A stretch of DNA of 6,190 nt from an uncultured Rubrobacteraceae bacterium (GCA_902805985.1 CADCUW010000253.1:1-6190); one strand, 5' to 3'; shown: positions 1-5,100, numbered from the stretch's first letter. Notes: a model not told the origin generated them from the letters alone. Program-made: numbers and translations.

Positions 1-155
1 AAGTGGTAGCCCACCGCAGCCAGGTTCGCCCCGGCCTCGGCGGTCACCGCCCTGATCGAAGTCCCCTCGAACCCGCGCTCGGCGAACAGCCGCTCGGCGG
101 CGTCGAGGATCCTCGTCTTCGTGTCGGTGGCCGTCCGTCTCGCATCTGTAGTCAT
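1..155 (-). CDS. TetR/AcrR-family transcriptional repressor, N-terminal part (runs off the window)
   Basis: Only the first 51 codons are in the window. Translation from the ATG at 155 gives a short charged leader, then the typical TetR DNA-binding domain: helix 1 with ILDAAERLFAERGFEGTS (residues 16-33), then IRAVTAEAGANLAAVGYHF (34-52), which is the helix-turn-helix ending in the usual YHF. The start is supported by an AGAAGGAG ribosome site about 8 nt upstream. The ligand-binding domain lies outside the window, so the inducer cannot be guessed. The gene is divergent from the flavin monooxygenase, with only 92 bp between starts, and an inverted repeat sits in that gap. TetR proteins in this arrangement usually repress themselves and the divergent gene; a substrate of the monooxygenase is the natural candidate inducer. 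Family assignment is secure, target is inferred. Confidence 0.93.
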   Translation of the reverse strand, partial: MTTDARRTATDTKTRILDAAERLFAERGFEGTSIRAVTAEAGANLAAVGYH

Positions 156-180
156 TCCCGAAACTCCTTCTCCGCTTCCC

Positions 181-208
181 TTGACATCTTAGCATACGTC
201 TGTATGAT
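181..208 (+). promoter_or_regulatory. Promoter of the flavin monooxygenase operon
   Basis: TTGACA at 181-186 is a perfect -35 box. TATGAT at 203-208 is a five-of-six -10 box, and the spacer is 16 nt. This predicts a start near 215 and a leader of about 33 nt before the ATG at 248. It is the best vegetative promoter in the window. The -10 box overlaps the right arm of the inverted repeat at 193-206, so a bound repressor would block RNA polymerase directly. Confidence 0.8.
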
Positions 209-212
209 GCAA
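186..212 (-). promoter_or_regulatory. Candidate promoter of the tetR gene
   Basis: On the minus strand TTGCAT (207-212) and TAAGAT (186-191) could serve as -35 and -10 boxes with a 15-nt spacer, which is short. The boxes lie on both sides of the inverted repeat at 193-206, so one operator would shut both divergent promoters. Weaker than the promoter on the other strand. Confidence 0.5.
193..206. promoter_or_regulatory. Probable TetR operator (inverted repeat CATAC-N4-GTATG)
   Basis: CATAC at 193-197 and GTATG at 202-206 are perfect inverted arms around GTCT. The site lies between divergent tetR and monooxygenase starts, within the spacer and -10 box of the + promoter. A related half-site, ACGTATG, occurs at 230-236 directly before the monooxygenase ribosome site and may be a weaker second contact. 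Size and position fit a TetR-family operator; binding itself is inferred. Confidence 0.7.
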
Positions 213-247
213 ACGGACGAATCAAACGAACGTATGAAGGAGGCGTC

Positions 248-1894
248 ATGCTCGGGGTGAAGACGGACGTGTTGATCGTTGGTGCGGGACCCACGGGCCT
301 GACGGCGGCGAACCTGCTGGCCCGGAGCGGGGCGTCTTTAAGGATCATCGACAAGAAATCCGGTCCCATCGAGGAGACCCGGGCGCTGGTGATGCACGCC
401 AAGACCCTGGAGCTACTGGACAGGCTCGGCCTGGCCGATCAAGCGGTCGAGGAGGGGCGAAGGCTGGGAGCCGCCGAGCTTCTCAAGGACGGCAAGCGCG
501 CCGGGAAGCTCTCCTTCTTCGACGACGGCCAGGCCGAGCGCACGCCCTACCCGTTCGCCCTGGTCTACGAGCAGGACAGGACCGAGCGGCTCCTGATCCG
601 GGGCCTCGAGGAGGCCGGCGGCGGGGTCGAGTGGGGCACGGAGCTTCTCTCGGTGGCACAGTCGCCGGGCGGCGTCCGTGCGACCGTGCGGCATGCTAGC
701 GGCTCCGAGGAGACCATCGAGGCGGGATGGGTCGTCGGCGCGGACGGGGCGGGCAGCCCGGTCCGCCACTCGCTCGGCCTGAGCTTCGAGGGCGGCACCT
801 ACGAGGAGACCCTGTTTCTGGCGGACGTGGAGATGGAATCGGGGTTGGACCCCCGGCAGGCCCACATGGACCTGACACGCAAGGGCTTCTACGCGTTCTT
901 TCCAATGCCGGGCGAGAGGCGCTTCCGCCTCGTCGGGAGCGTACCCGCGGAGCTGCGGGGGAGAGAGGAGATCACGGCCGGGGACATCCAGGAGGTCCTG
1001 GACAAGCACAGCGGCTTGGAGACCAAGATCACGGCCGCCCACTGGACCAGCGTCTACCGCGTCCACCGCCGCATGACCGAGCGCTTCCGCGTCGGGCGCA
1101 TCTTTCTCGTCGGGGACGCCGCCCACATCCACTCCCCCGCCGGCGGCCAAGGGATGAACACCGGCATCGGCGACGCCTACAACCTCGGCTGGAAGCTGGC
1201 GCTTGTCGCGGAGGGCCACGCCCGCGAGGCGCTCCTCGACTCCTACGAGGCCGAGCGCATGCCGTTCGCCCGCGCGATACTCAACGGCTCGGACCGGGGC
1301 TTCTCCTTGCAGGTCACGACCAACCCGGTAGCCCAGGGACCCAAGCTCTTCGCCGTCCCCCTGCTCTTCCGCCTCGTGTCGTTGATACCGCCCATCAGAA
1401 GGCGGGCCTTCTGGCTCATATCCCAGCTCTGGACGAGCTACGGCGACAGCCCGGCCGTCGCCGGGTCCGAGCCTGTGAGGGGGGAGCCGAAGGCCGGCGA
1501 CCGCGCCCCTTACGGCTTCTTCGAGGCCGGTCCAAATGCGGGGACGAGCCTCTTCGATCTTCTCCGTGGCCCCGACCACCACCTGCTCCTCTTCGAGGGC
1601 CGCAAGCCGGGCCCCGGGCTCGACGCCCTCCGCGAGGAGCTGGAAGCCCTGCTCGACCGGTACGCGGCTACCGCCGTCGTCCACCCCGTACCGGCGGAGA
1701 ACGAGGGGCTGCACGAGCGCTACGGCGCCCGGACGCCGATCCTGTTCCTCGTCCGGCCAGACGGCCACGTCGCCTACCGGGGCGAGGCCGCGGACGTCGT
1801 CGGCCTGGAGGCGTACCTCGAACGGCTGTTCGTTAGGCGAGGGACCACGGAGCGTCCCCCCGCATCGCCGCGACGCAAGCGAACGGCCGCGTAG
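248..1894 (+). CDS. Class A FAD-dependent aromatic monooxygenase (phenol / pentachlorophenol hydroxylase-like)
   Basis: A 548-residue flavoprotein of the para-hydroxybenzoate hydroxylase fold. These enzymes use NAD(P)H and O2 to hydroxylate an aromatic ring. The dinucleotide-binding motif VGAGPTG is at 11-17, the DG motif VVGADG at 162-167, and the GD motif FLVGDAAH at 286-293, followed by SPAGGQGMNTGIGDAYNL, which contacts the flavin. From about 410 a thioredoxin-like C-terminal domain follows (GDRAPYGFF, then LFDLL and LLLFEG near 435-451), as in phenol hydroxylase and polyketide oxygenases such as the rifampicin monooxygenase group. Length is normal for the subfamily. The last 20 residues are a basic, low-complexity tail. 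The ATG is chosen because GAAGGAGG ends 4 nt before it and the FAD motif follows at once. The substrate cannot be read from sequence. The divergent TetR gene suggests an inducible catabolic or detoxification role. Confidence 0.93.
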   Translation: MLGVKTDVLIVGAGPTGLTAANLLARSGASLRIIDKKSGPIEETRALVMHAKTLELLDRLGLADQAVEEGRRLGAAELLKDGKRAGKLSFFDDGQAERTPYPFALVYEQDRTERLLIRGLEEAGGGVEWGTELLSVAQSPGGVRATVRHASGSEETIEAGWVVGADGAGSPVRHSLGLSFEGGTYEETLFLADVEMESGLDPRQAHMDLTRKGFYAFFPMPGERRFRLVGSVPAELRGREEITAGDIQEVLDKHSGLETKITAAHWTSVYRVHRRMTERFRVGRIFLVGDAAHIHSPAGGQGMNTGIGDAYNLGWKLALVAEGHAREALLDSYEAERMPFARAILNGSDRGFSLQVTTNPVAQGPKLFAVPLLFRLVSLIPPIRRRAFWLISQLWTSYGDSPAVAGSEPVRGEPKAGDRAPYGFFEAGPNAGTSLFDLLRGPDHHLLLFEGRKPGPGLDALREELEALLDRYAATAVVHPVPAENEGLHERYGARTPILFLVRPDGHVAYRGEAADVVGLEAYLERLFVRRGTTERPPASPRRKRTAA

Positions 1895-1921
1895 CGGCCG
1901 AGGAGAAGGAGGAAAAAACCC

Positions 1922-2109
1922 ATGAGGTACGCGACGAAGTTGGCGCAGGTCTTGCTGGGCTGCTGCTCTCGGCGACGATGGTCGGGGCGCTCGCCACCCA
2001 TTTAAGGTTAGGAGAATCGACCAGGGACATGGCGCCTCCGGCGGCGCTGCTGGCGATGTCGGCGGCGGTGCTGGCCGCTCCTCGGGCCGGACGCGGCGGT
2101 GCACGGTGA
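1922..2109 (+). pseudogene. DoxX-like membrane protein remnant with internal deletion and frameshift
   Basis: A good ribosome site (AGAAGGAGG, 9 nt before the ATG) opens a frame reading MRYATKLAQVLLG, a typical DoxX-like first-helix start. That frame then fails, ending at a TAA at 2003-2005 after 27 codons. Another frame takes over at about 1959 and reads LLLSATMVGALATHLRLGE, then PPAALLAMSAAVLAA, ending at the TGA at 2107-2109. This matches the usual last two segments of small four-helix DoxX-like proteins. The middle, roughly 60 residues in a normal family member, is missing. DoxX proteins are integral membrane proteins sometimes linked to oxidoreductases, so an intact copy would fit the operon. 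The tail frame's stop overlaps a GTG in the sulfotransferase frame, a relic of tight coupling. Family assignment rests on pattern recognition of short pieces. Confidence 0.68.
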
Positions 2110-2141
2110 GCGCGTCCGAGCGGGGCGAGGAGGAACGCCGA

Positions 2142-2990
2142 ATGGATCGCACCGAACAGGCCGGCCGCGGTGCTTTCGTCACCGTTGATCGTGAGGCCTT
2201 GTCCCAAGGACCGCCACGAGGGAGCGGTATAAAGGTTATCGGGGCGGGGCTCCCGAGGACCGGCACCCTCTCGCAGAAGGCTGCCCTCGAGCGACTCGGC
2301 TTCGGGCCCTGTTTCCACATGGGCGAGGTCTTCAAGGACCCCAAGCGCGCCAGGGCGTGGCACCGGGCGGGGCTGGCCAAGCGGCGCGGGGAGCCCGTGG
2401 AGTGGGGGCGTCTGCTCGAGGGCTACGGGGCCACCACAGACTGGCCGGGGAGCCACTTCTGGAAGGAGCTCGCGCGGGAGTACCCGGACGCGAAGGTCCT
2501 GCTCTCGGTGCGGGACCCCGAGAAGTGGTACGAGAGCGTCCGCAGCACTATCTACCCGATGCGCCGGGGTCTGTCCAGGGTTCTCCCCCTCCTCCCGACC
2601 GTGAGGTGGCTACCGAAGATGCTGGAGATGATCTGGGAAGACTTCTTCGGCCCCTACTTCAAGGACCGCGGGCGGGCGATCGAGGCCTTCGAGCGCCACG
2701 TCCGGGAGGTGAGGGAGGGGGTGCCGGCCGAGCGGCTCCTGGTCTACGAGGTGCGGCAGGGGTGGGGGCCGTTGTGCGAGTTCCTCGGGGTCGAGGTGCC
2801 CGACGAGCCCTTCCCCCACGTCAACTCCTCGGCGGACCGCCGCGTACTGGTGCGCGCAGTGGGAGCCCTCTCCTACGCGCTGCCGTTGGTGGCGGGGGCG
2901 CTGGCCGGAGCGGCACTGCTCTGGACGGGGCGGCGCATCCGGAACTCGGAGCGTCGGTACGTCACGACCGCAGACAGGAGCCACCCGTGA
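2142..2990 (+). CDS. Sulfotransferase-family protein with C-terminal transmembrane anchor
   Basis: A 282-residue protein of the P-loop-like sulfotransferase family that uses PAPS as donor. The 5'-phosphosulfate loop is at 32-44 (VIGAGLPRTGTLS), followed by KAALERLGFGPCFHM. WPGSHFWKELAREYPDAKVLL (101-121) is the next core strand, and SVRDPEKWYESVRSTIY (122-138) matches the 3'-phosphate-binding segment. Near 238-262 a hydrophobic stretch (LSYALPLVAGALAGAALLW) followed by RRIR predicts a membrane helix with a basic cytoplasmic side. Relatives usually begin just before the VIGAG loop, so about 30 residues are an unexplained N-terminal extension. The ATG at 2142 is preferred because AGGAGG lies 8 nt upstream; an in-frame GTG at 2106, overlapping the DoxX-frame stop, would add 12 residues. 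The family is widespread in actinomycetes and fungi but few acceptors are known. Its neighbour could supply a phenolic acceptor. Confidence 0.85.
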   Translation: MDRTEQAGRGAFVTVDREALSQGPPRGSGIKVIGAGLPRTGTLSQKAALERLGFGPCFHMGEVFKDPKRARAWHRAGLAKRRGEPVEWGRLLEGYGATTDWPGSHFWKELAREYPDAKVLLSVRDPEKWYESVRSTIYPMRRGLSRVLPLLPTVRWLPKMLEMIWEDFFGPYFKDRGRAIEAFERHVREVREGVPAERLLVYEVRQGWGPLCEFLGVEVPDEPFPHVNSSADRRVLVRAVGALSYALPLVAGALAGAALLWTGRRIRNSERRYVTTADRSHP

Positions 2991-3118
2991 ACACGGCAGA
3001 GACTTCGATCCTGGTGCTGTTTACCTTCGGCGCGACCATTTTCTATGTTCTCCTGGCTTGCCTGTATCGGAGCCCGCGAACTTCGGAGAACCCCCTCAGC
3101 ACGAAGTCCGCGGAATAA
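2987..3118 (+). CDS. Small single-pass membrane protein, 43 aa, function unknown
   Basis: A GTG start overlaps the sulfotransferase stop (GTGA), with AGGAG 6 nt upstream, so translation is probably coupled. The peptide has a short polar N-terminus, one hydrophobic helix at about 7-27 (SILVLFTFGATIFYVLLACLY), then a polar tail. A basic residue after the helix puts the C-terminus in the cytoplasm by the positive-inside rule. It resembles no named family I recognise. It follows a sulfotransferase with its own membrane helix, so a partner role is possible. The last dozen codons coincide with the palindromic repeat at 3075-3112, so the tail may derive from repeat insertion and the original stop may have been earlier. 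The overlap, ribosome site and clear helix make a real gene likely. Confidence 0.65.
   Translation: MNTAETSILVLFTFGATIFYVLLACLYRSPRTSENPLSTKSAE
3075..3112. repeat. Palindromic intergenic repeat, copy 1
   Basis: CGCGAACTTC (3075-3084) and GAAGTCCGCG (3103-3112) are inverted arms of 10 bp with one mismatch. GGAG and CCTC extend the pairing inside. A second copy lies at 5499-5534; over 36 nt (starting at 3076 and 5499) the two share 30 identical positions, including the inner ACCCCCTCA. The copy overlaps the end of the 43-residue membrane protein gene and could also act as an RNA hairpin at the operon end. Confidence 0.75.
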
Positions 3119-3156
3119 CCCTTCCACGCACTCCCGTGAATAGGGGAAGGGTCGAG
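3117..3156. repeat. Repeat block A; contains a possible bidirectional terminator hairpin
   Basis: Bases 3117-3146 match 6065-6094 at 27 of 30 positions, in the same orientation: AACCCTTCCACGCACTC, three differing bases, then TGAATAGGGG. The following AAGGGTCGAG recurs as AAGGGCCGAG at 6101-6110. Within it CCCTTCC (3119-3125) pairs with GGAAGGG (3145-3151), and CACG/CGTG can pair inside the loop. It lies between the stops of convergent genes, 2 nt after one and 5 nt before the other, a natural terminator place, although no T-run follows on either strand. Confidence 0.6.
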
Positions 3157-3363
3157 CTACCCGCCCCGGCGGGGGTGTTCCTCGGCCGCCTCAGGGCCGC
3201 TCATGCCCTTGTCCAGCCTCAGGCCGCATGAAGGGCAGGAGGGGGAGTGCTCGGCGTAGGTGGCGCTGCCCTCGTCGTCGAAGTGGGCCAGGAAGCGGAA
3301 CGCACCCGCGTTCTTGATCTCCGACCATAGCCTGTGCCCGCAGCCTCCGCATAGGGTGAGCAT
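3157..3363 (-). CDS. Small zinc-ribbon protein, 68 aa, function unknown
   Basis: The product begins MLTLCGGCGHRLW and carries two CxxC pairs, Cys5/Cys8 and Cys43/Cys46, separated by 34 residues. This is the standard layout for one four-cysteine zinc ribbon. The central part (IKNAGAFRFLAHFDDEGSATYAEH) looks like a compact beta-rich domain, followed by a short acidic and basic tail. No enzyme motif is visible; such proteins often bind nucleic acid or partner proteins. The start is uncertain: the ATG at 3363 directly precedes the first zinc pair and has a TAGAGT box 10 nt upstream, while an in-frame ATG at 3402 would add 13 arginine- and alanine-rich residues. Neither has a strong ribosome site. 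The gene is convergent with the sulfotransferase operon. The four spaced cysteines make a real protein likely. Confidence 0.72.
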   Translation of the reverse strand: MLTLCGGCGHRLWSEIKNAGAFRFLAHFDDEGSATYAEHSPSCPSCGLRLDKGMSGPEAAEEHPRRGG

Positions 3364-3463
3364 CGCGGCCGCGACTCTACCGCCCCGGCGGGCCCGTACC
3401 ATGCGCCGAAAGGTGCAGATCGGCCCACGCGCTCACACCCGACGGGGCACCGCCCAACGGAAG

Positions 3464-3494
3464 GGACCCCCGGCTCGCGATGAGCCGGGGGTCC
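3464..3494 (-). terminator. Strong 13-bp hairpin, probable terminator of the 54-aa gene
   Basis: GGACCCCCGGCTC (3464-3476) and GAGCCGGGGGTCC (3482-3494) form a perfect 13-bp stem with a 5-nt loop. It starts 24 nt past the stop of the small charged protein gene on the minus strand. No T-run follows on either strand, so it would be a tail-less terminator or RNA-stabilising hairpin, which is common in GC-rich actinomycetes. It separates that gene from the zinc-ribbon gene. Confidence 0.7.
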
Positions 3495-3518
3495 GGTATG
3501 GTGCGGTTGTCTGTCGAC

Positions 3519-3683
3519 CTATCTCGTGCCGACCATCTCCTTGGCCTTCTCGGTGAGCGTCTTCTCGCGCTCCCCATCCGCCGGTCTGGTCTCGGACTCG
3601 GCTCTCCTACGACGCCGGTCCTCCTCCGCCCTTGGCCTGCGGGCCTCCCCGTCTAGACCGCGGTCCTTGCGCTCGTAGCACAT
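3519..3683 (-). CDS. Small highly charged protein, 54 aa, function unknown
   Basis: The frame begins MCYERKDRG, runs through an Arg/Glu-rich middle (residues 15-42, including five consecutive arginines after ED) and ends EKAKEMVGTR before TAG. It is too short for most automatic ORF cutoffs. GGAAGGAG lies at 3695-3702, 11 nt before the ATG, and a strong hairpin follows the stop. These flanking signals are the main evidence for a real gene. The composition suggests a long helix or a disordered nucleic-acid-binding peptide. The MCYE start resembles small actinobacterial hypothetical proteins I have seen, but I cannot name a family. It follows the coiled-coil gene on the same strand after 71 nt, so the two may be co-transcribed. 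Confidence 0.7.
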   Translation of the reverse strand: MCYERKDRGLDGEARRPRAEEDRRRRRAESETRPADGEREKTLTEKAKEMVGTR

Positions 3684-3754
3684 GGACTCATCCGCTCCTT
3701 CCGTGGTCGCCTGCGGTGCTTCCTATCTGGTGTGTACCACGGCCCTCGGGGGCC

Positions 3755-4293
3755 TTAAACCCCGCCTCGGGGGGACCCCTGGCGCCCCCCTTCTCCTTCC
3801 TCGGCTTCTTCGGGCACGGGCTGTAGCGAGTGGGCGAGGAGCTCCCCATCCCACGACGCCCCGTGCTCCCGGAGGATCTCCGCGACGCCGGCGGGCGAGG
3901 GGACCTTCCGCACCCACTCCACCGTACCCCCCGAGCGGTCGTGTATCAGCCAGCCGCGCTCGGGAAGGAGCGGGTGGGGGCCTACGCGCAGCCTACCGGC
4001 CGTCCCGCACGCCGGAGACCTCGCGGGCTCGCCGTCCGGGAGGGCACTGCCGGCGTCGTCGGGGCGCCAGCCCCCCTCGGCCACCGCCCGCCTCCCGAGC
4101 TCGTCCACGAGCCCCCCGCGCTCCCCCTCCAGGTCGCTGGCGCGGGTCCGCCTGGCCTCGAGGACGGCCTCGGTCTCCGCGGCCCCCTCCCGTGGCGCTC
4201 CTCGGTCTGTTGCTCGAGGAGCCTCGCCGCCGCGAGCTTTTTCTCCACCCGGCCCAGTTCCTCCCGGACCAGGCTGGTGCTGCGTCGGTCCAT
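3755..4293 (-). pseudogene. Coiled-coil protein gene with a one-base frameshift, function unknown
   Basis: The ATG at 4293 opens MDRRSTSLVREELGRVEKKL and continues as a charged helix to about residue 36, then turns into Arg/Pro/Gly nonsense. In the next frame a matching continuation starts at once: AAETEAVLEARRTRASDLEGE, VDELGRR, then a compact region with GWLIHDRSGGTVEWVRKV and GVAEILREHGASWDGELLAH, ending in an acidic and glycine-rich tail at the TAA (3755-3757). Joining them needs one extra base in the C-run at 4183-4187 (G-run on the coding strand), giving 179 residues: an N-terminal coiled coil (about 1-70) and a small globular C-terminal domain (about 100-155). The break may be a real mutation or a sequencing error. 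The start is supported by a purine-rich GGAAGGGAAGG upstream and a promoter at 4362-4389. Nothing here resembles a family I know. Confidence 0.7.
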
Positions 4294-4361
4294 GCCCTTC
4301 CCTTCCAGCGCCGGCCCCAGGAGAGGGCCAGGCGTTCGGAGTCGTTCGTAGTACGCGGGAT

Positions 4362-4389
4362 TTCGTATCGCACTTGGCCGGTCGGTCAA
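4362..4389 (-). promoter_or_regulatory. Candidate promoter of the coiled-coil gene
   Basis: On the minus strand TTGACC (4384-4389) and TACGAA (4362-4367) are spaced by 16 nt. The predicted start near 4355 would give a leader of about 60 nt before the ATG at 4293. The stretch from here to the next promoter (4390-4493) is GC-rich, with a CCGCCG/CGGCGG hairpin near 4427-4446, and holds no gene I can support. Confidence 0.5.
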
Positions 4390-4493
4390 ACCCCGCGACG
4401 GCAAAGATGGCCCGAAGGATGCACGTCCGCCGGCCCACCTCGGCGGCCGATTGTGCCAGAAGGCCGGGAGCGGCGCGGTCCACCCCCCGCCCC

Positions 4494-4521
4494 TTGAAGG
4501 CGCCCGGATCTCTGGTAGCAT
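4494..4521 (+). promoter_or_regulatory. Promoter of the NlpC/P60 gene
   Basis: TTGAAG (4494-4499) and TAGCAT (4516-4521) are spaced by 16 nt, four-of-six or better matches to both consensus boxes. Transcription would start near 4528 and give a leader of about 63 nt before the ATG at 4591. It is the first AT-richer stretch after 100 nt of GC-rich DNA. Confidence 0.58.
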
Positions 4522-4525
4522 CCCC

Positions 4526-4589
4526 CGCTTGTAAGTGGCAAGTGGTTGCAAGAAAGTGCAAGCAAGCGAATACTGGAGGGGGATCTCCA
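4526..4589 (+). promoter_or_regulatory. Structured leader of the NlpC/P60 gene: GCAAG repeats and hairpin over the ribosome site
   Basis: GCAAG occurs at 4538, 4548 and 4558, exactly 10 nt apart, and again at 4562. CGCTTG (4526-4531) can pair with CAAGCG (4563-4568), and its CTTG could pair with each repeat in turn. Just before the start, TGGAG (4574-4578) and CTCCA (4585-4589) form a 5-bp stem whose 5' arm and loop hold the GGAGGGGG ribosome site. This suggests control at the RNA level, or a protein binding one DNA face. No ydaO (cyclic di-AMP) riboswitch core was found, although that class often precedes such genes. Confidence 0.5.
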
Positions 4590-4590
4590 C

Positions 4591-5016
4591 ATGCGCAAGA
4601 CCTTTGTCGCCCTGTTCTCGTGCGCCGTTTTGTCGGCCGCCCTGCTCGCGACCGCGCCTTCCGAGGCGTCGGCCCAAGCGGTCTCGGGAGAGGCTGCCGT
4701 AGCGGAGGCGCAGTCCTACATCGGCACGCCCTACGGTGCCGGGGGGCTCGACTGCTCGGGCTTCACCTCGGCCGTCTACGCCAACCTCGGCGTCTCCCTG
4801 CCCGACGACCCGGTAGCCCAGTACAACTACGGCACGCCCTCGGACGCCGCCGCGGGAGACCTCGTCTTCTTCGACGAGGCCGGCTACGGCATCTCCCACG
4901 TGGGCATCGCCACCGGCTACGGCACCGTCATCCACTCCTCGACCTACTACGGGACGGTCGTGGAGTCGTCGATCTACGACGTGCCGGGCTACGTCGGCGC
5001 GGTGGACGTTTCTTAG
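4591..5016 (+). CDS. Secreted NlpC/P60-family cell-wall hydrolase
   Basis: A 141-residue exported cysteine peptidase, predicted to cut peptide stems of peptidoglycan (typically the gamma-D-Glu to meso-DAP or similar bond). The signal peptide has a basic start (MRK), a hydrophobic core (FVALFSCAVLSAALLATA) and a likely cut after ASA or AQA near 28-30. The NlpC/P60 domain fills the rest: AEAQSYIGTPYGAGGLDCSGF with catalytic Cys55, AAAGDLVFF (86-94), SHVGIATG with catalytic His103, and His115 in VIHSS as the third polar residue. There is no SH3b, LysM or other wall-binding domain, so it is a minimal form. The ATG at 4591 is chosen over an in-frame ATG at 4546 because it has the ribosome site and starts the signal peptide. 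It is monocistronic, between its own promoter and terminators. Confidence 0.95.
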   Translation: MRKTFVALFSCAVLSAALLATAPSEASAQAVSGEAAVAEAQSYIGTPYGAGGLDCSGFTSAVYANLGVSLPDDPVAQYNYGTPSDAAAGDLVFFDEAGYGISHVGIATGYGTVIHSSTYYGTVVESSIYDVPGYVGAVDVS

Positions 5017-5024
5017 GGGCTCCG

Positions 5025-5050
5025 GGGCCAGACTTCAGGGTCTCTGGCCC
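5025..5050 (+). terminator. Hairpin after the NlpC/P60 gene (first of two)
   Basis: GGGCCAGA (5025-5032) and TCTGGCCC (5043-5050) form a perfect 8-bp stem with a 10-nt loop, 8 nt after the stop. GTTGTTG follows, a weak T-rich tail. Confidence 0.6.
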
Positions 5051-5074
5051 GTTGTTGCCCGCTCGTTCCTTGCA

Positions 5075-5100
5075 GGGGTCAGGGCTCGTACCCTGGCCCC
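5075..5100 (+). terminator. Hairpin after the NlpC/P60 gene (second)
   Basis: GGGGTCAGGG (5075-5084) and CCCTGGCCCC (5091-5100) form a 10-bp RNA stem with one G-U pair and a 6-nt loop, followed by TTCTAT. This is the more convincing terminator. Its 3' arm can instead pair downstream, GGCCCC (5095-5100) with GGGGCC (5108-5113), so alternative folds compete. Confidence 0.65.

Noticed and set aside
3..260. 85-codon + frame at the left edge
   Set aside because: It is antisense to the TetR helix-turn-helix and crosses the divergent promoter region.
727..1836. 369-codon open frame on the + strand inside the monooxygenase
   Set aside because: Out-of-frame reading of a GC-rich gene, extremely rich in Arg and Pro, with no family motif.
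413..2380. 655-codon open frame on the minus strand
   Set aside because: It lies antisense to the flavin monooxygenase, whose motifs are clear. The translation is Arg/Pro/Gly-rich nonsense typical of GC-rich shadow frames.
4183..4191. Programmed -1 ribosomal frameshift in the coiled-coil gene
   Set aside because: The codons around the C-run (AGG GGG CCG on the coding strand) do not form a good X XXY YYZ slippery site and no strong stimulatory stem was evident. Mutation or sequencing error is simpler.
3682..4497. 271-codon + frame opposite the coiled-coil gene
   Set aside because: Low-complexity Arg/Pro/Ala composition. The minus strand carries protein-like sequence in two adjoining frames, joined by one base.
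4538..4566. GCAAG units as a CRISPR-like array
   Set aside because: Units of 5 nt at 10-nt spacing are far too short for repeats and spacers, and no cas gene is present.
4390..4590. ydaO-type cyclic di-AMP riboswitch before the NlpC/P60 gene
   Set aside because: I looked because this class often controls such hydrolases, but its conserved core was not found and the leader from the predicted start is too short.
3982..4935. 317-codon minus frame running from the NlpC/P60 gene into the coiled-coil gene
   Set aside because: Its right part is antisense to an unmistakable NlpC/P60 domain and its left part is nonsense after the frameshift. Only the stretch from 4293 to about 4190 is real.
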